From an uncultured Eggerthella sp. (lineage in GTDB: Bacteria; Actinomycetota; Coriobacteriia; Coriobacteriales; Eggerthellaceae): DNA of 46,442 nucleotides. Below are positions 8,834 through 16,120 of this stretch, piece by piece. The stretch's first letter is position 1. Every line of letters begins with the position of its first letter. The stretch lies in contig USPD01000007.1 in NCBI GenBank assembly GCA_900556585.1, positions 1 through 46,442 of the forward strand, given 5' to 3'. The notes under the pieces are model-generated. The model worked only from the letters and a program-made list of their open reading frames with translations. It was not told where the DNA came from and did no database searches. The translations under genes and the position numbers were made by a program.

Positions 8834-9391
8834 CTAGATTGACATGAGCTCCTTTTCTTTGGAAGCAAGATGCTGATCAATTTTAGCAATTGCAGCGTCA
8901 GTCTTTTTCTGAATTTCTGCTTCAGCGCGACGCTGATCATCTTCAGGAAGGTTGTCGTTTTTCACCGCTTTTTCAACTGCAGCATTAGCATCACGACGAG
9001 CATTACGAACCGCTACACGGCTTTCTTCTGCATACCCGCGGCACTCTTTAACAAATTCCTTACGACGCTCTTCTGTTAAAGGCGGGAACGAAAGACGAAT
9101 AACTGATCCATCGTTATTTGGTGTTACACCAAGGTTTGCCTGTTGAATAGCATGATCTATTGCACCAAGAGAAGATTTATCCCATGGTTCAATAACAAGC
9201 GTATGAGCATCGGGGGTCTTAATTGCTGCCATCTGATTGATGGGTGTTAAGGTTCCGTAATACTCTGCCTTGACCTTATCCAAAATCATGGCATTAGCAC
9301 GGCCGGTACGAACAGAAGCAAAGTTCGAAACAAGCTGATCTTCAGCACCCTTCATACGCTCATCGGCTTTTTTCATAATATCGTCGATCAT
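8834..9391 (-). CDS. frr: Ribosome recycling factor
   Basis: RRF splits post-termination ribosomes together with EF-G. The 185-aa length and the all-helical three-helix-bundle sequence are standard. Conserved stretches are VRTGRAN near residue 28 and the IKTPDAHTLVIEPWD region. The C-terminal coiled helix ends with IDQHLASKEKELMSI. The ATG at 9391 has AGGAAAGGA upstream. It lies 120 nt after pyrH, the usual partner, and the spacer between them holds no clear terminator, so both are probably in one transcript. Confidence 0.97.
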   Translation of the reverse strand: MIDDIMKKADERMKGAEDQLVSNFASVRTGRANAMILDKVKAEYYGTLTPINQMAAIKTPDAHTLVIEPWDKSSLGAIDHAIQQANLGVTPNNDGSVIRLSFPPLTEERRKEFVKECRGYAEESRVAVRNARRDANAAVEKAVKNDNLPEDDQRRAEAEIQKKTDAAIAKIDQHLASKEKELMSI

Positions 9392-9511
9392 GAGAAATCC
9401 TTTCCTGGATATGTGTCATCAAATTTGGTGTTTATTACTTTAAAACACACGTACGAAGTTTCTCTATTCGCTCCCGTACGAATTTGTTTACCCAATTAAC
9501 TGGTTGAATTC

Positions 9512-10234
9512 CTAATCAGCACTTACCGTTGTGCCAATGTTTTCTCCCTTAAGAATACGAGAAATATTACCTGGCACCATAAGGTCAAATACCAAAATTG
9601 GAAGTTTGTTATCCATACAAAGCGAAGTTGCCGTTGAGTCCATTACGTGCAACTCACGAGAAAGAACTTCAAGATAGCTAATGTGTTCAAATCGTTTTGC
9701 GTTGGGGTTGGTTACAGGGTCGCTGTCATAAATGCCGTCAACCTTGGTTGCCTTCATAAGGCACTCTGCATTAATTTCGCAAGCACGCAACGCAGCAGTT
9801 GTATCTGTCGTGAAATAAGGATTACCCGTGCCTGCTGCGAAAATAACAACATAACCTTTTTCCAAATGATGAATTGCGCGACGGCGAATATAAGGCTCAG
9901 ATACCTGGCGCATTTCAATCGCGCTCATAACGCGCGTAGGAATATCATGACGCTCAAAAGCATCTTGAAGTGCTAACGCATTCATACAGGTTGCCAACAT
10001 GCCAATATAGTCTGCCTGCGCACGGTCCATACCCTCTGCAGAGCCTGCCAAACCACGGAATATATTGCCACCGCCTACGGTAACGGCAAGTTCAATGCCA
10101 TCTTCTACGATTTCTTTAATTTGAACCGCAAGCTCTTCTACTACCTTAGGGTCAATTCCATAACCAGTTTCACCCATAAGCGCTTCACCAGAAAGCTTAA
10201 GGAGGACGCGTTTATATTTGTAATCAGAGCTCAT
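9512..10234 (-). CDS. pyrH: UMP kinase
   Basis: A hexameric amino-acid-kinase-fold enzyme that phosphorylates UMP to UDP, feeding nucleotide and cell-wall precursor pools. Evidence is the N-terminal VLLKLSGEALMG, the GGGNIFRG phosphate loop, FAAGTGNPYFTTDTTAALRA, and a C-terminal VPGNISRILKGENIGT. The 240-aa length is typical. The ATG at 10234 has AAGGA seven bases upstream, and a strong promoter sits about 31 nt before the start. It is the first gene of the pyrH-frr-uppS-cdsA-dxr-rseP-ispG-proS run. Confidence 0.97.
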   Translation of the reverse strand: MSSDYKYKRVLLKLSGEALMGETGYGIDPKVVEELAVQIKEIVEDGIELAVTVGGGNIFRGLAGSAEGMDRAQADYIGMLATCMNALALQDAFERHDIPTRVMSAIEMRQVSEPYIRRRAIHHLEKGYVVIFAAGTGNPYFTTDTTAALRACEINAECLMKATKVDGIYDSDPVTNPNAKRFEHISYLEVLSRELHVMDSTATSLCMDNKLPILVFDLMVPGNISRILKGENIGTTVSAD

Positions 10235-10264
10235 GGGTACATCCTTTCTTCGAGCGTTATCCTT

Positions 10265-10293
10265 GTTATATTACCGTAAAAAAACAAGTCCAA
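10265..10293 (-). promoter_or_regulatory. Promoter of the pyrH operon
   Basis: On the minus strand TTGGAC (10288-10293) and TATAAC (10265-10270) are separated by exactly 17 nt. The -10 matches consensus at five of six positions. The predicted transcription start would be near 10258, leaving a short leader of about 25 nt before pyrH. Confidence 0.6.
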
Positions 10294-10540
10294 TACAGGG
10301 TCGTTAAAAATCGTTTTAAATCTGCGCGATTTTCAAACATTACTTTATACAACACTTTACCGTTAACGTGAAGCAGATGAGTGATGTTTACGATATTGCT
10401 ATGTTGATTCAGCTCTTCTCCATTACTGCATCCACAACTACTTACATTCAAGTGTTTGCGTAACATTACTGTGCCTACAGTTATTCTATCCACAACATTG
10501 CCTTACCCAAACTATAGTATTAGCAGCATTTCTACACCCA
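10294..10540 (-). other. Intergenic DNA between pyrH and the htrA terminator
   Basis: No gene is supported here. A 75-codon open frame on minus (10266-10493) has no ribosome site and no recognisable composition. A second weak promoter-like pair, TTGGGT and TAGAAT with 16 nt between, lies near 10485-10515 on minus and could be an upstream pyrH start. Otherwise I see nothing in it. Confidence 0.35.
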
Positions 10541-10590
10541 AAACAAAACAGGTGGCGCTTCCCGTATTGAACGAAAAGCTACCACCTGTT
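10541..10590 (-). terminator. Rho-independent terminator after htrA
   Basis: The arms AACAGGTGG (10547-10555) and CCACCTGTT (10582-10590) are perfectly complementary, and AGCTT pairs partly with CGCTT inside. On the minus strand the hairpin is followed by TTTTGTTT (10541-10548). It lies about 70 nt beyond the htrA stop codon. Confidence 0.8.
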
Positions 10591-10658
10591 CATTTGATAA
10601 GTCATTCACCCTACTTGTTTGGTTTTCCCAAACTTCTTATTGAAGGATGAATTCCTTT

Positions 10659-11993
10659 TTACGAATCCGAACCTAATGTTACGTCAACTGTATTTTCTTG
10701 ACCGTCACGAACATAAGTAACCGATACGGTATCTCCAATATTATGCGAACGGACTTCCAACACTAAGTCAGATGATGAAGTAATATCTGCATCATCAAGC
10801 TTTGTAATAATATCGCCCTGTTGAATACCTGCTTGAGCAGCACCAGATCCAGCAGTTACATTAGAAACATAGGCGCCAGAATCTGCATCTAGTCCATAGA
10901 ACTGCGCAAGCTGGCTAGTTACAGTTGTAGCAGAAACACCAAGCTGAGCATGTGTTGGCTGCTTGCCATCAATAATTTGCTGAGCGATATCCATTGCATA
11001 ATCAACAGGAATAGCAAATCCAACACCTGAACTTGATCCTGAAGAAGAAGCAATCAAGGTATTAACACCAATAAGCTTGCCGTCACTATCAACAAGCGCA
11101 CCACCAGAATTACCTGGGTTAATCGCTGCGTCGGTTTGAATCATATTGGTGTATACCGCGCTGGAAGAATCGCTATTGAGCGCTGAGGTAGTACGGCTTG
11201 TAGCTGAAACAATACCGGTTGATACTGATTGCTCTAAGCCATAAGGGCTACCAAGAGCCATCACCCATTCACCAACCGTTAAATCAGCAGAAGAGCCTAT
11301 CTCAACGGCAGTTAAATCAGATGCATCAATTTTAAGAACAGCAAGGTCGCTCGAAGGGTCACTGCCAACTACCTGCGCTTCATATTCACCACCAGTAGCG
11401 GTTACCTGTAAACGATCAGCGCCTTCAATAACGTGATAATTTGTCAGAATGTAGCCATCCGAAGAAATAATAATGCCTGATCCCAGGGAAGACTCGGTAT
11501 ATTCATCGGTTGACTGATCAACCATTCCCATAAATCCTTGAGTTGATGTTTGAGTATAGACATCAATATTTACTACCGAAGGAAGGCACTTTTGCGAAAC
11601 AACTTCCGCCAAAGTAGCGTCTTCCCCATTCACGGTAATGTTAGTACCGCCATTGCCACCCAGCACAGTGGAAGATCCTCCAGGTTGAACAACGGTATAT
11701 ACCCCAAGAGCAATAACGCATGCTAAAAGCGCACCGCAAAATGCTGTTAAAAAGGTTTTCCACGAAAATGAATGCTTCTGGTGCTGTCCGACGGGATGTG
11801 CTGTTTGCTCAGAGTATCCCCCATTACCTGACGCTGAAGCATATTGTGTCTGAGCATACTGGTTCTGGTAATACTGATTCTGATTAGGATCCTGCTGATA
11901 TTGAGTATCAGGAGCAGACCCTTGTTGAGGTGCTGTTCCCTGCTGATTCTCAGAAGGAACGGGAGGTTGCGAACCTCCTTGTTGATAAGTCAT
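10659..11993 (-). CDS. htrA: HtrA/DegP-like S1C serine protease with PDZ domain
   Basis: A membrane-anchored trypsin-like protease for envelope protein quality control. The catalytic triad is His187 (NYHVIEGAD), Asp216 (SSDLAVLKI) and Ser296 (GNSGGAL). A single PDZ domain fills the C-terminal part, about residues 345-440. Residues 1-78 are a Gln/Asn/Tyr/Pro-rich cytoplasmic tail, and one membrane helix follows at about 81-102, so the protease faces outside. The ATG at 11993 has AAGGAG upstream. The gene is monocistronic: a terminator stands on each side, at 12039-12066 and 10541-10590. The low-complexity tail resembles that of SppA in this window. Confidence 0.95.
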   Translation of the reverse strand: MTYQQGGSQPPVPSENQQGTAPQQGSAPDTQYQQDPNQNQYYQNQYAQTQYASASGNGGYSEQTAHPVGQHQKHSFSWKTFLTAFCGALLACVIALGVYTVVQPGGSSTVLGGNGGTNITVNGEDATLAEVVSQKCLPSVVNIDVYTQTSTQGFMGMVDQSTDEYTESSLGSGIIISSDGYILTNYHVIEGADRLQVTATGGEYEAQVVGSDPSSDLAVLKIDASDLTAVEIGSSADLTVGEWVMALGSPYGLEQSVSTGIVSATSRTTSALNSDSSSAVYTNMIQTDAAINPGNSGGALVDSDGKLIGVNTLIASSSGSSSGVGFAIPVDYAMDIAQQIIDGKQPTHAQLGVSATTVTSQLAQFYGLDADSGAYVSNVTAGSGAAQAGIQQGDIITKLDDADITSSSDLVLEVRSHNIGDTVSVTYVRDGQENTVDVTLGSDS

Positions 11994-12038
11994 GATACCT
12001 TCTCCTTATCTCTGCTTCATTTTTCCTCTCAAGATTAA

Positions 12039-12066
12039 AAAATTAAAAAAGCAGGATGAGTCCTGC
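12039..12066 (-). terminator. Rho-independent terminator after the binding-protein gene
   Basis: The stem GCAGGA (12051-12056) / TCCTGC (12061-12066) encloses TGAG. On minus it is followed by TTTTTTAATTTTTT and on plus by TTTTTTGTTTGTT, so it could stop transcription both ways. Its natural user is the minus-strand lipoprotein gene that ends at 12207. Confidence 0.85.
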
Positions 12067-12206
12067 TTTTTTGTTTGTTAACTTTTCGAAACCATATCAA
12101 CAAAAAGCCTCATATTTTTAACAGCATGATTACTTATGTGGGGTTTCTTTTAATTTACTGGATACCCGCCTCAATTCTGCGGAGTAGCAATTGAAAACTT
12201 AAAACC

Positions 12207-13178
12207 CTACTCTTCCGAAGTGCTCTCATCTGAAGTGGCATCAGTAGACGAAGAAGCGTTGTTGCTTGTACTGGTTGTGCTAGTAGTATCCGCTGAAGAA
12301 TCAGTAGTATCAGTTGAAGATTCGTCAGTTGAAGCATCTTCGCTTGTTTCCGTTGATGCTGCAGCAGGAATTACCGTCAAACCTGCAATATCAAAGTGGC
12401 CACCAAGCCACCTGCCCTCAATCACCTCAATGACTCCACCATCAACCAGCGTCGAAAGAGCACTTGTTACTGCTTGCTGGAGTTCCTGATTAGCAGAAGC
12501 CACTGCAATAGTACGAGGAGTAGCATCTTGCAGAAGAGCAATAGGATACGCATCAATACCAGAAGTATGAATTACGTATTCGCCAATAGTGCTTTCAGCT
12601 GCAACATAATTAACTGAGCCAGTGCTCAACATCTCAAATGCTGCATTGGGGTCTCCTGCGTTTTCTAAACAGGATTCACCATAATGATCCGTTACCTCCC
12701 AAGCACTTATAGAAGATGACTGAGCAGCAACCTTAAATGAGCCAGCAGCCGTAGGAGCCTGGGCGCCTTCCGTCAAAGAGAACAGAGCAATGCCTGAATT
12801 CATATAGTCTTCGGACATCCAATAAGCCGAATTAGCTTCTTCAACGCCCATGACAATGTCTACATTTTCACGCGCAAACGCAGTATCAGTTGCCGTTCCA
12901 ACATCTACCAATTCAAGCTTTAAGCCCATTTCGTCTGCCAAAGCTGCAGCAATATCAACATCGATCCCAACGATCGAACCATTCGATTGTGTTGCATAAG
13001 GTGCATTTGAAGCATTAATACCCACTCGCAAGGTTCCTGCAGTATTCAAAGCAGAGTTGTTGACTGTCTGGTCTTTTAACTGAGGGGTATAGCTTGATGA
13101 AGAACAACCCGCCAAAGGCAAAGCTAAACACAGCGCAACCACCAAACTGAGCACAAGAATTGATGCGCGTTTCATTGA
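12207..13178 (-). CDS. Orphan amino-acid-type ABC substrate-binding lipoprotein
   Basis: A family 3 extracellular solute-binding protein. The start shows a lipoprotein signal peptide ending in the lipobox LAGC, so the mature protein is lipid-anchored at a Cys near residue 24. The binding fold contains LRVGINASNAPYA and VGIDVDIAAALADEMGLKLELV, typical of polar amino acid receptors. The last 50 residues are almost only Ser, Thr, Asp and Glu, which is unusual for this family. The ATG at 13178 is chosen because AAGGGA lies seven bases upstream; a longer frame from TTG at 13199 has no such site. No permease or ATPase gene is adjacent, so the ligand and partner transporter are unknown. A long structured leader precedes it, and a terminator follows at 12051. 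Confidence 0.88.
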   Translation of the reverse strand, partial: SMKRASILVLSLVVALCLALPLAGCSSSSYTPQLKDQTVNNSALNTAGTLRVGINASNAPYATQSNGSIVGIDVDIAAALADEMGLKLELVDVGTATDTAFARENVDIVMGVEEANSAYWMSEDYMNSGIALFSLTEGAQAPTAAGSFKVAAQSSSISAWEVTDHYGESCLENAGDPNAAFEMLSTGSVNYVAAESTIGEYVIHTSGIDAYPIALLQDATPRTIAVASANQELQQAVTSALSTLVDGGVIEVIEGRWLGGHFDIAGLTVIPAAASTETSEDASTDESSTDTTDSSADTTSTTSTSNNASSSTDATSDESTSEE

Positions 13179-13205
13179 GACAATCCCTTCTTTTTCCAAT
13201 TACGT

Positions 13206-13457
13206 ATGCTTCTTTCAGCTGACCTGGTCTTTGCCCCCACACTCGCGCACTGGAACTAAGCCAACGACATCGTTCTCTCGCCTGCGCAGCCCTATGCTGC
13301 ATTTATATGTAATACAGACGGTGCGACTTACCCCTAGGATGCGCCATGATCGCCCCAAACAATTTGTTGGTAGCTTACGTGGATCCTTTTGACCGCATCT
13401 GCCTTGGACTAGGAAAATCCGCAACCACAGACCTGAAAGAAGCATTCCTAGTCTACC
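13206..13457 (-). ncRNA. Candidate structured RNA or leader, about 250 nt
   Basis: The minus-strand RNA would contain a perfect 13-nt long-range pairing, ATGCTTCTTTCAG (from 13445-13433) with CTGAAAGAAGCAT (from 13218-13206), enclosing about 215 nt. A 9-bp hairpin GACTAGGAA/TTCCTAGTC (13453-13445 with 13415-13407) holds most of the first strand in its loop, so the two helices would form a pseudoknot. Further complementary pieces are GATGCG (13399-13394) with CGCATC (13343-13338), GTCT with AGAC next to the long helix, and a GCAGC/GCTGC hairpin. It ends about 20 nt before the ribosome site of the lipoprotein gene and shows no terminator of its own, so it may be a cis-acting leader. Alternatively it is a free RNA. 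The position beside comF brings the raiA RNA class to mind, but I cannot verify that. The strand is inferred. Confidence 0.5.
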
Positions 13458-13638
13458 AGATATAAAGTAACTCCTTACAAAAACGCACATTATCACTGCC
13501 AAATTCAACATTTATATCCAGTCATTACCAAATATGAGAAATATGTGCACTTTCACCATGCAATATAGAACCACAAAATCGGCTTAAACCTGAATTATTT
13601 TCAGCCATCGCACTAGACATGGCGCATAGGATCAAAAC
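13458..13638. other. Upstream region shared by the leader RNA and comF
   Basis: This AT-rich stretch must hold promoters for both directions. On minus a GATAAT near 13490 and a TTATAT near 13462 are possible -10 elements, but I find no well-spaced -35 for either. On plus, AGGA lies seven bases before the comF ATG. No gene is supported. Confidence 0.3.
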
Positions 13639-14400
13639 ATGAATATATCGCTTGCCAACATATCAGCCCACATTTCAAATTACGCATCACTATTGCAAGA
13701 AACGTTCGCAGAAACACTTTGGCCAACTCGTTGCGTAATTTGTGATTTACCGGGAGAACTCATCTGCCATTCGTGCAAAGTAAATCTTCCTTATCTGGAC
13801 CAACTTAAAGCATGCCCCCGCTGTGGAGCAGCATACGGAAAGGAAATTTGCACCGAATGCAATCGCTTTATTCTTGACTGGAAACATCTTCCATCGTTTC
13901 CCTTAAATGGGTGTGCTTCGGCAACCATACTAACCGAAGAAACAAGGAGAATTGTTACCGCCTACAAAGACAGAGGGGAACAGCGCCTCAGCTTAGATAT
14001 TGCCCGGTTCATGGCAGATGCACTTCCCCACTCCTGGAAAACTGATGCGGTATTTATCCCTATCCCAACAAAGACATCCGCTCAACGCGAAAGAGGATTT
14101 GATCACATTCAGAAAATAAGTAAACAACTTTCATTGTTAACAAACATTCCTTTTCAAAATGAACTAGCCATACGCAAAGCAAAGGACCAACGTTTGCTCA
14201 ATGGGCGCTCCCGCCTTAGCAATATGGAAGATTCATTTGAACTTGCACCTAATGCTTCTGTAAGACTTTTATCAGCCCAACATATAATTCTTATTGATGA
14301 TGTCATGACAACAGGAGCTACTCTTTTCGCTGCCACAAAAATACTTCGCAAGGCAACACACGCTCCCCTGTATGGACTTACTTTTAGCCGTGTTCAGTAA
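13639..14400 (+). CDS. comF: ComF family protein (phosphoribosyltransferase-like)
   Basis: A ComFC-type protein of 253 aa, associated with DNA uptake and transformation in many bacteria. The N-terminus holds two zinc-ribbon-like Cys pairs each: CVIC with CHSC, then CPRC with CTEC. The C-terminal phosphoribosyltransferase fold carries the PRPP loop IILIDDVMTTGATL at about residues 215-228, and FIPIPTKTSAQRERGFDH is typical of the family. The ATG at 13639 has AGGA at good spacing. It is alone on the plus strand between divergent and convergent neighbours, without comFA beside it. A role in competence is the family inference only. Confidence 0.93.
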   Translation: MNISLANISAHISNYASLLQETFAETLWPTRCVICDLPGELICHSCKVNLPYLDQLKACPRCGAAYGKEICTECNRFILDWKHLPSFPLNGCASATILTEETRRIVTAYKDRGEQRLSLDIARFMADALPHSWKTDAVFIPIPTKTSAQRERGFDHIQKISKQLSLLTNIPFQNELAIRKAKDQRLLNGRSRLSNMEDSFELAPNASVRLLSAQHIILIDDVMTTGATLFAATKILRKATHAPLYGLTFSRVQ

Positions 14401-14418
14401 CTACGATTCTGCATTCGG

Positions 14419-14460
14419 CAGCTACTCTACATGTAACAACTACTCCATATTCAGTAGCTG
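14419..14460. repeat. Inverted repeat between convergent genes
   Basis: CAGCTACT (14419-14426) and AGTAGCTG (14453-14460) form perfect 8-bp arms around a 26-nt loop, between the stop of comF and the stop of the convergent glycosyltransferase gene. There is no T-run on either side. It may help stop transcription from both genes, but the evidence is weak. Confidence 0.35.
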
Positions 14461-14485
14461 TGATTTCAGACACTTTAAACAGAAC

Positions 14486-15805
14486 TTAAATACGATCGGT
14501 GTCCTTTGCATTTGCCTGAGCAAATTCCTGCACATCAACAGAAATGCTGTGTTGAATTGGCTTCCAAGAAGCCTTCTTCACTAAAGCAACCAAAGCAATT
14601 GGAATGTAGGTAATCATGAACAGAGGGAAGGTAAACATATAGAAAATCTTCTTACGAGCAGGAGCGTGAATATTATCCCACTCAGTAAAAGTAGTCAGCG
14701 CACCAAACATAAACATGAATAACGTAAAGTTAAACAAGCAGAAGAAAATAGAGGAAAGCGACGAAGTAATCATCACGCCAGTAGACATAACACCTGTTAA
14801 GCCAAGAATAATAATAGCCGCATTAAAAACGATAGTAATAATAGTAAGCAGCATTGCAGGACATACCGTCATTAACATGTCATAACAAGCAAAACGAGAA
14901 CCTTTTTTATTGGTAAACATGCCCTTAAATAGCTTGCCGCCATAGCCAAAGAACACCTGATAGAAACCCTTTGCCCAACGAAAACGCTGATTCCAAGAAT
15001 CGCGGAATGTTAAAGGTTGTTCGTCATAGAGCATAGCGGTTGGACAGTAAGCAATGCGACGACCATGAATGATGCTGTCAGCGGAAAATTCAATATCTTC
15101 CGTTAACAGGTGGTACTTCCATCCGCCCATCTCATCAATAATTTTGGCGCTAATGAAAAAGCCTGTGCCCGAAACCATACAGCTTGTGCCCACGGTAAGA
15201 CGTGCTTGGGATAGATATTTTGCCTCACGCATGAACCATACCGCGTAACCAGCAGTAATCCAGTTAGAGCCATAGTTTTTGGAATTACGATAACTTGTTG
15301 AAGCAAGTGCACCATTATCGAAAACTTTATTCATTTCACGGAAGTAGTTAACGTCTAAGACATTGTCCGCGTCGAACACAAAATAAGCTTCATAGTTGTT
15401 GTCTGCATAATGCTGACGAATGCAGGCAAAGCCGTAATCAAGCGCGTATCCCTTCCCCACTTCTTCAGTGTTAAAACGCGGAAAAACAATAGCGCCCGCC
15501 TCTTGAGCAACTGCAGCGGTGTTATCAGTGCAATTGTCAGCTACAACAAAGATATCAATTAATTCTTGAGGGTAATTTTGAACACGAATACTGTGAATCA
15601 AGTCGCCAATAACCGCATTTTCATTACGAGCGGAAATTACAACAGCGTATCGATGATTCTTTTTTGCCGTTAAAGCTGGTGGTTTTTTAGCTAAGGAAAT
15701 AAAAACGTAAATGATCTGATATGCGTAGCAGCACGTAAATACTACAAATACGCACATATTAAAAAAGTCCACAAACGAAAGGGACGATATCATTTCCTCT
15801 AACAC
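14486..15805 (-). CDS. Membrane family 2 glycosyltransferase, processive type
   Basis: A GT2 enzyme resembling BcsA/hyaluronan-synthase-like proteins that polymerise or extrude sugar chains. It has one N-terminal membrane helix (about 14-38), the GT-A domain with nucleotide-binding VVISARNE and VVADNCTDN, the DAD motif at 145-147, TED at 235-237 and QRFRW at 273-277, then three to four C-terminal membrane helices. TED plus Q-x-x-R-W indicates a processive enzyme. The start is GTG at 15805, which has AAAGGAG five bases upstream; the ATG four codons later is too far from it. No other polysaccharide gene is adjacent, so substrate and product cannot be named. Confidence 0.9.
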   Translation of the reverse strand: MLEEMISSLSFVDFFNMCVFVVFTCCYAYQIIYVFISLAKKPPALTAKKNHRYAVVISARNENAVIGDLIHSIRVQNYPQELIDIFVVADNCTDNTAAVAQEAGAIVFPRFNTEEVGKGYALDYGFACIRQHYADNNYEAYFVFDADNVLDVNYFREMNKVFDNGALASTSYRNSKNYGSNWITAGYAVWFMREAKYLSQARLTVGTSCMVSGTGFFISAKIIDEMGGWKYHLLTEDIEFSADSIIHGRRIAYCPTAMLYDEQPLTFRDSWNQRFRWAKGFYQVFFGYGGKLFKGMFTNKKGSRFACYDMLMTVCPAMLLTIITIVFNAAIIILGLTGVMSTGVMITSSLSSIFFCLFNFTLFMFMFGALTTFTEWDNIHAPARKKIFYMFTFPLFMITYIPIALVALVKKASWKPIQHSISVDVQEFAQANAKDTDRI

Positions 15806-16120
15806 AAAGGCTCCTTTAGTTGCGCCAAAGCAAGACTAGTTAATACTATCTGCACCAATTAAAGCTTTTCGTGTAATAACTAATTACCATATTCATGCAG
15901 TGCGTCAAAAAATAGGCACTTCCTGCTTTCGGGATTATAGACTTTTCTTAAACTTACCGCACGATAAGTAAACAATTTGTTTCTTCTTGACCGCAAAAAT
16001 GCCTGATTATTCTTGTTCTCATCACGATGTCTGCACATCGCCTCCATACATTTTTCGCGAACTAGACGAACTAGACATAACAAGCGTGGTACCCTTAACA
16101 CAAGTAAGGAGGATTTACCC
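15806..16120. other. Divergent intergenic region, glycosyltransferase / S-adenosylhomocysteinase
   Basis: This region separates two divergent genes and must carry both promoters. On plus a TTGACC (15987-15992) is a good -35 but lacks a well-spaced -10. A small hairpin CGATGT-CTGC-ACATCG lies at 16025-16040 and a tandem 9-bp repeat at 16059-16076. A strong AAGGAGG stands before the ATG at 16121. I do not see the conserved core of an SAH riboswitch. Confidence 0.4.
16059..16076. repeat. Tandem 9-bp direct repeat upstream of ahcY
   Basis: GAACTAGAC occurs twice head-to-tail (16059-16067 and 16068-16076), 44 nt before the S-adenosylhomocysteinase start codon. A direct repeat of this size in a leader could be a regulator site, though a chance duplication is possible. 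Confidence 0.5.

Noticed and set aside
10266..10493. 75-codon open frame upstream of pyrH
   Set aside because: No Shine-Dalgarno site, no family resemblance, and it overlaps the pyrH promoter.
13206..13232. Resemblance of ACCAGGTCAGCTGAAAGAAGCA on minus to the bacterial SRP RNA apical region
   Set aside because: The similarity is short, the core GGTCCGGAAGGAAGCAG is not preserved, and the match lies at the end of the candidate RNA, not in an apical hairpin.
13206..13457. RNase P RNA or 6S RNA in the same gap
   Set aside because: The RNase P core GAGGAAAGTC is missing and I do not see the 6S bubble layout. A covariance search would be needed to be sure.
15806..16120. SAH riboswitch before ahcY
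   Set aside because: The characteristic conserved core was not found; only small hairpins and a direct repeat are present.
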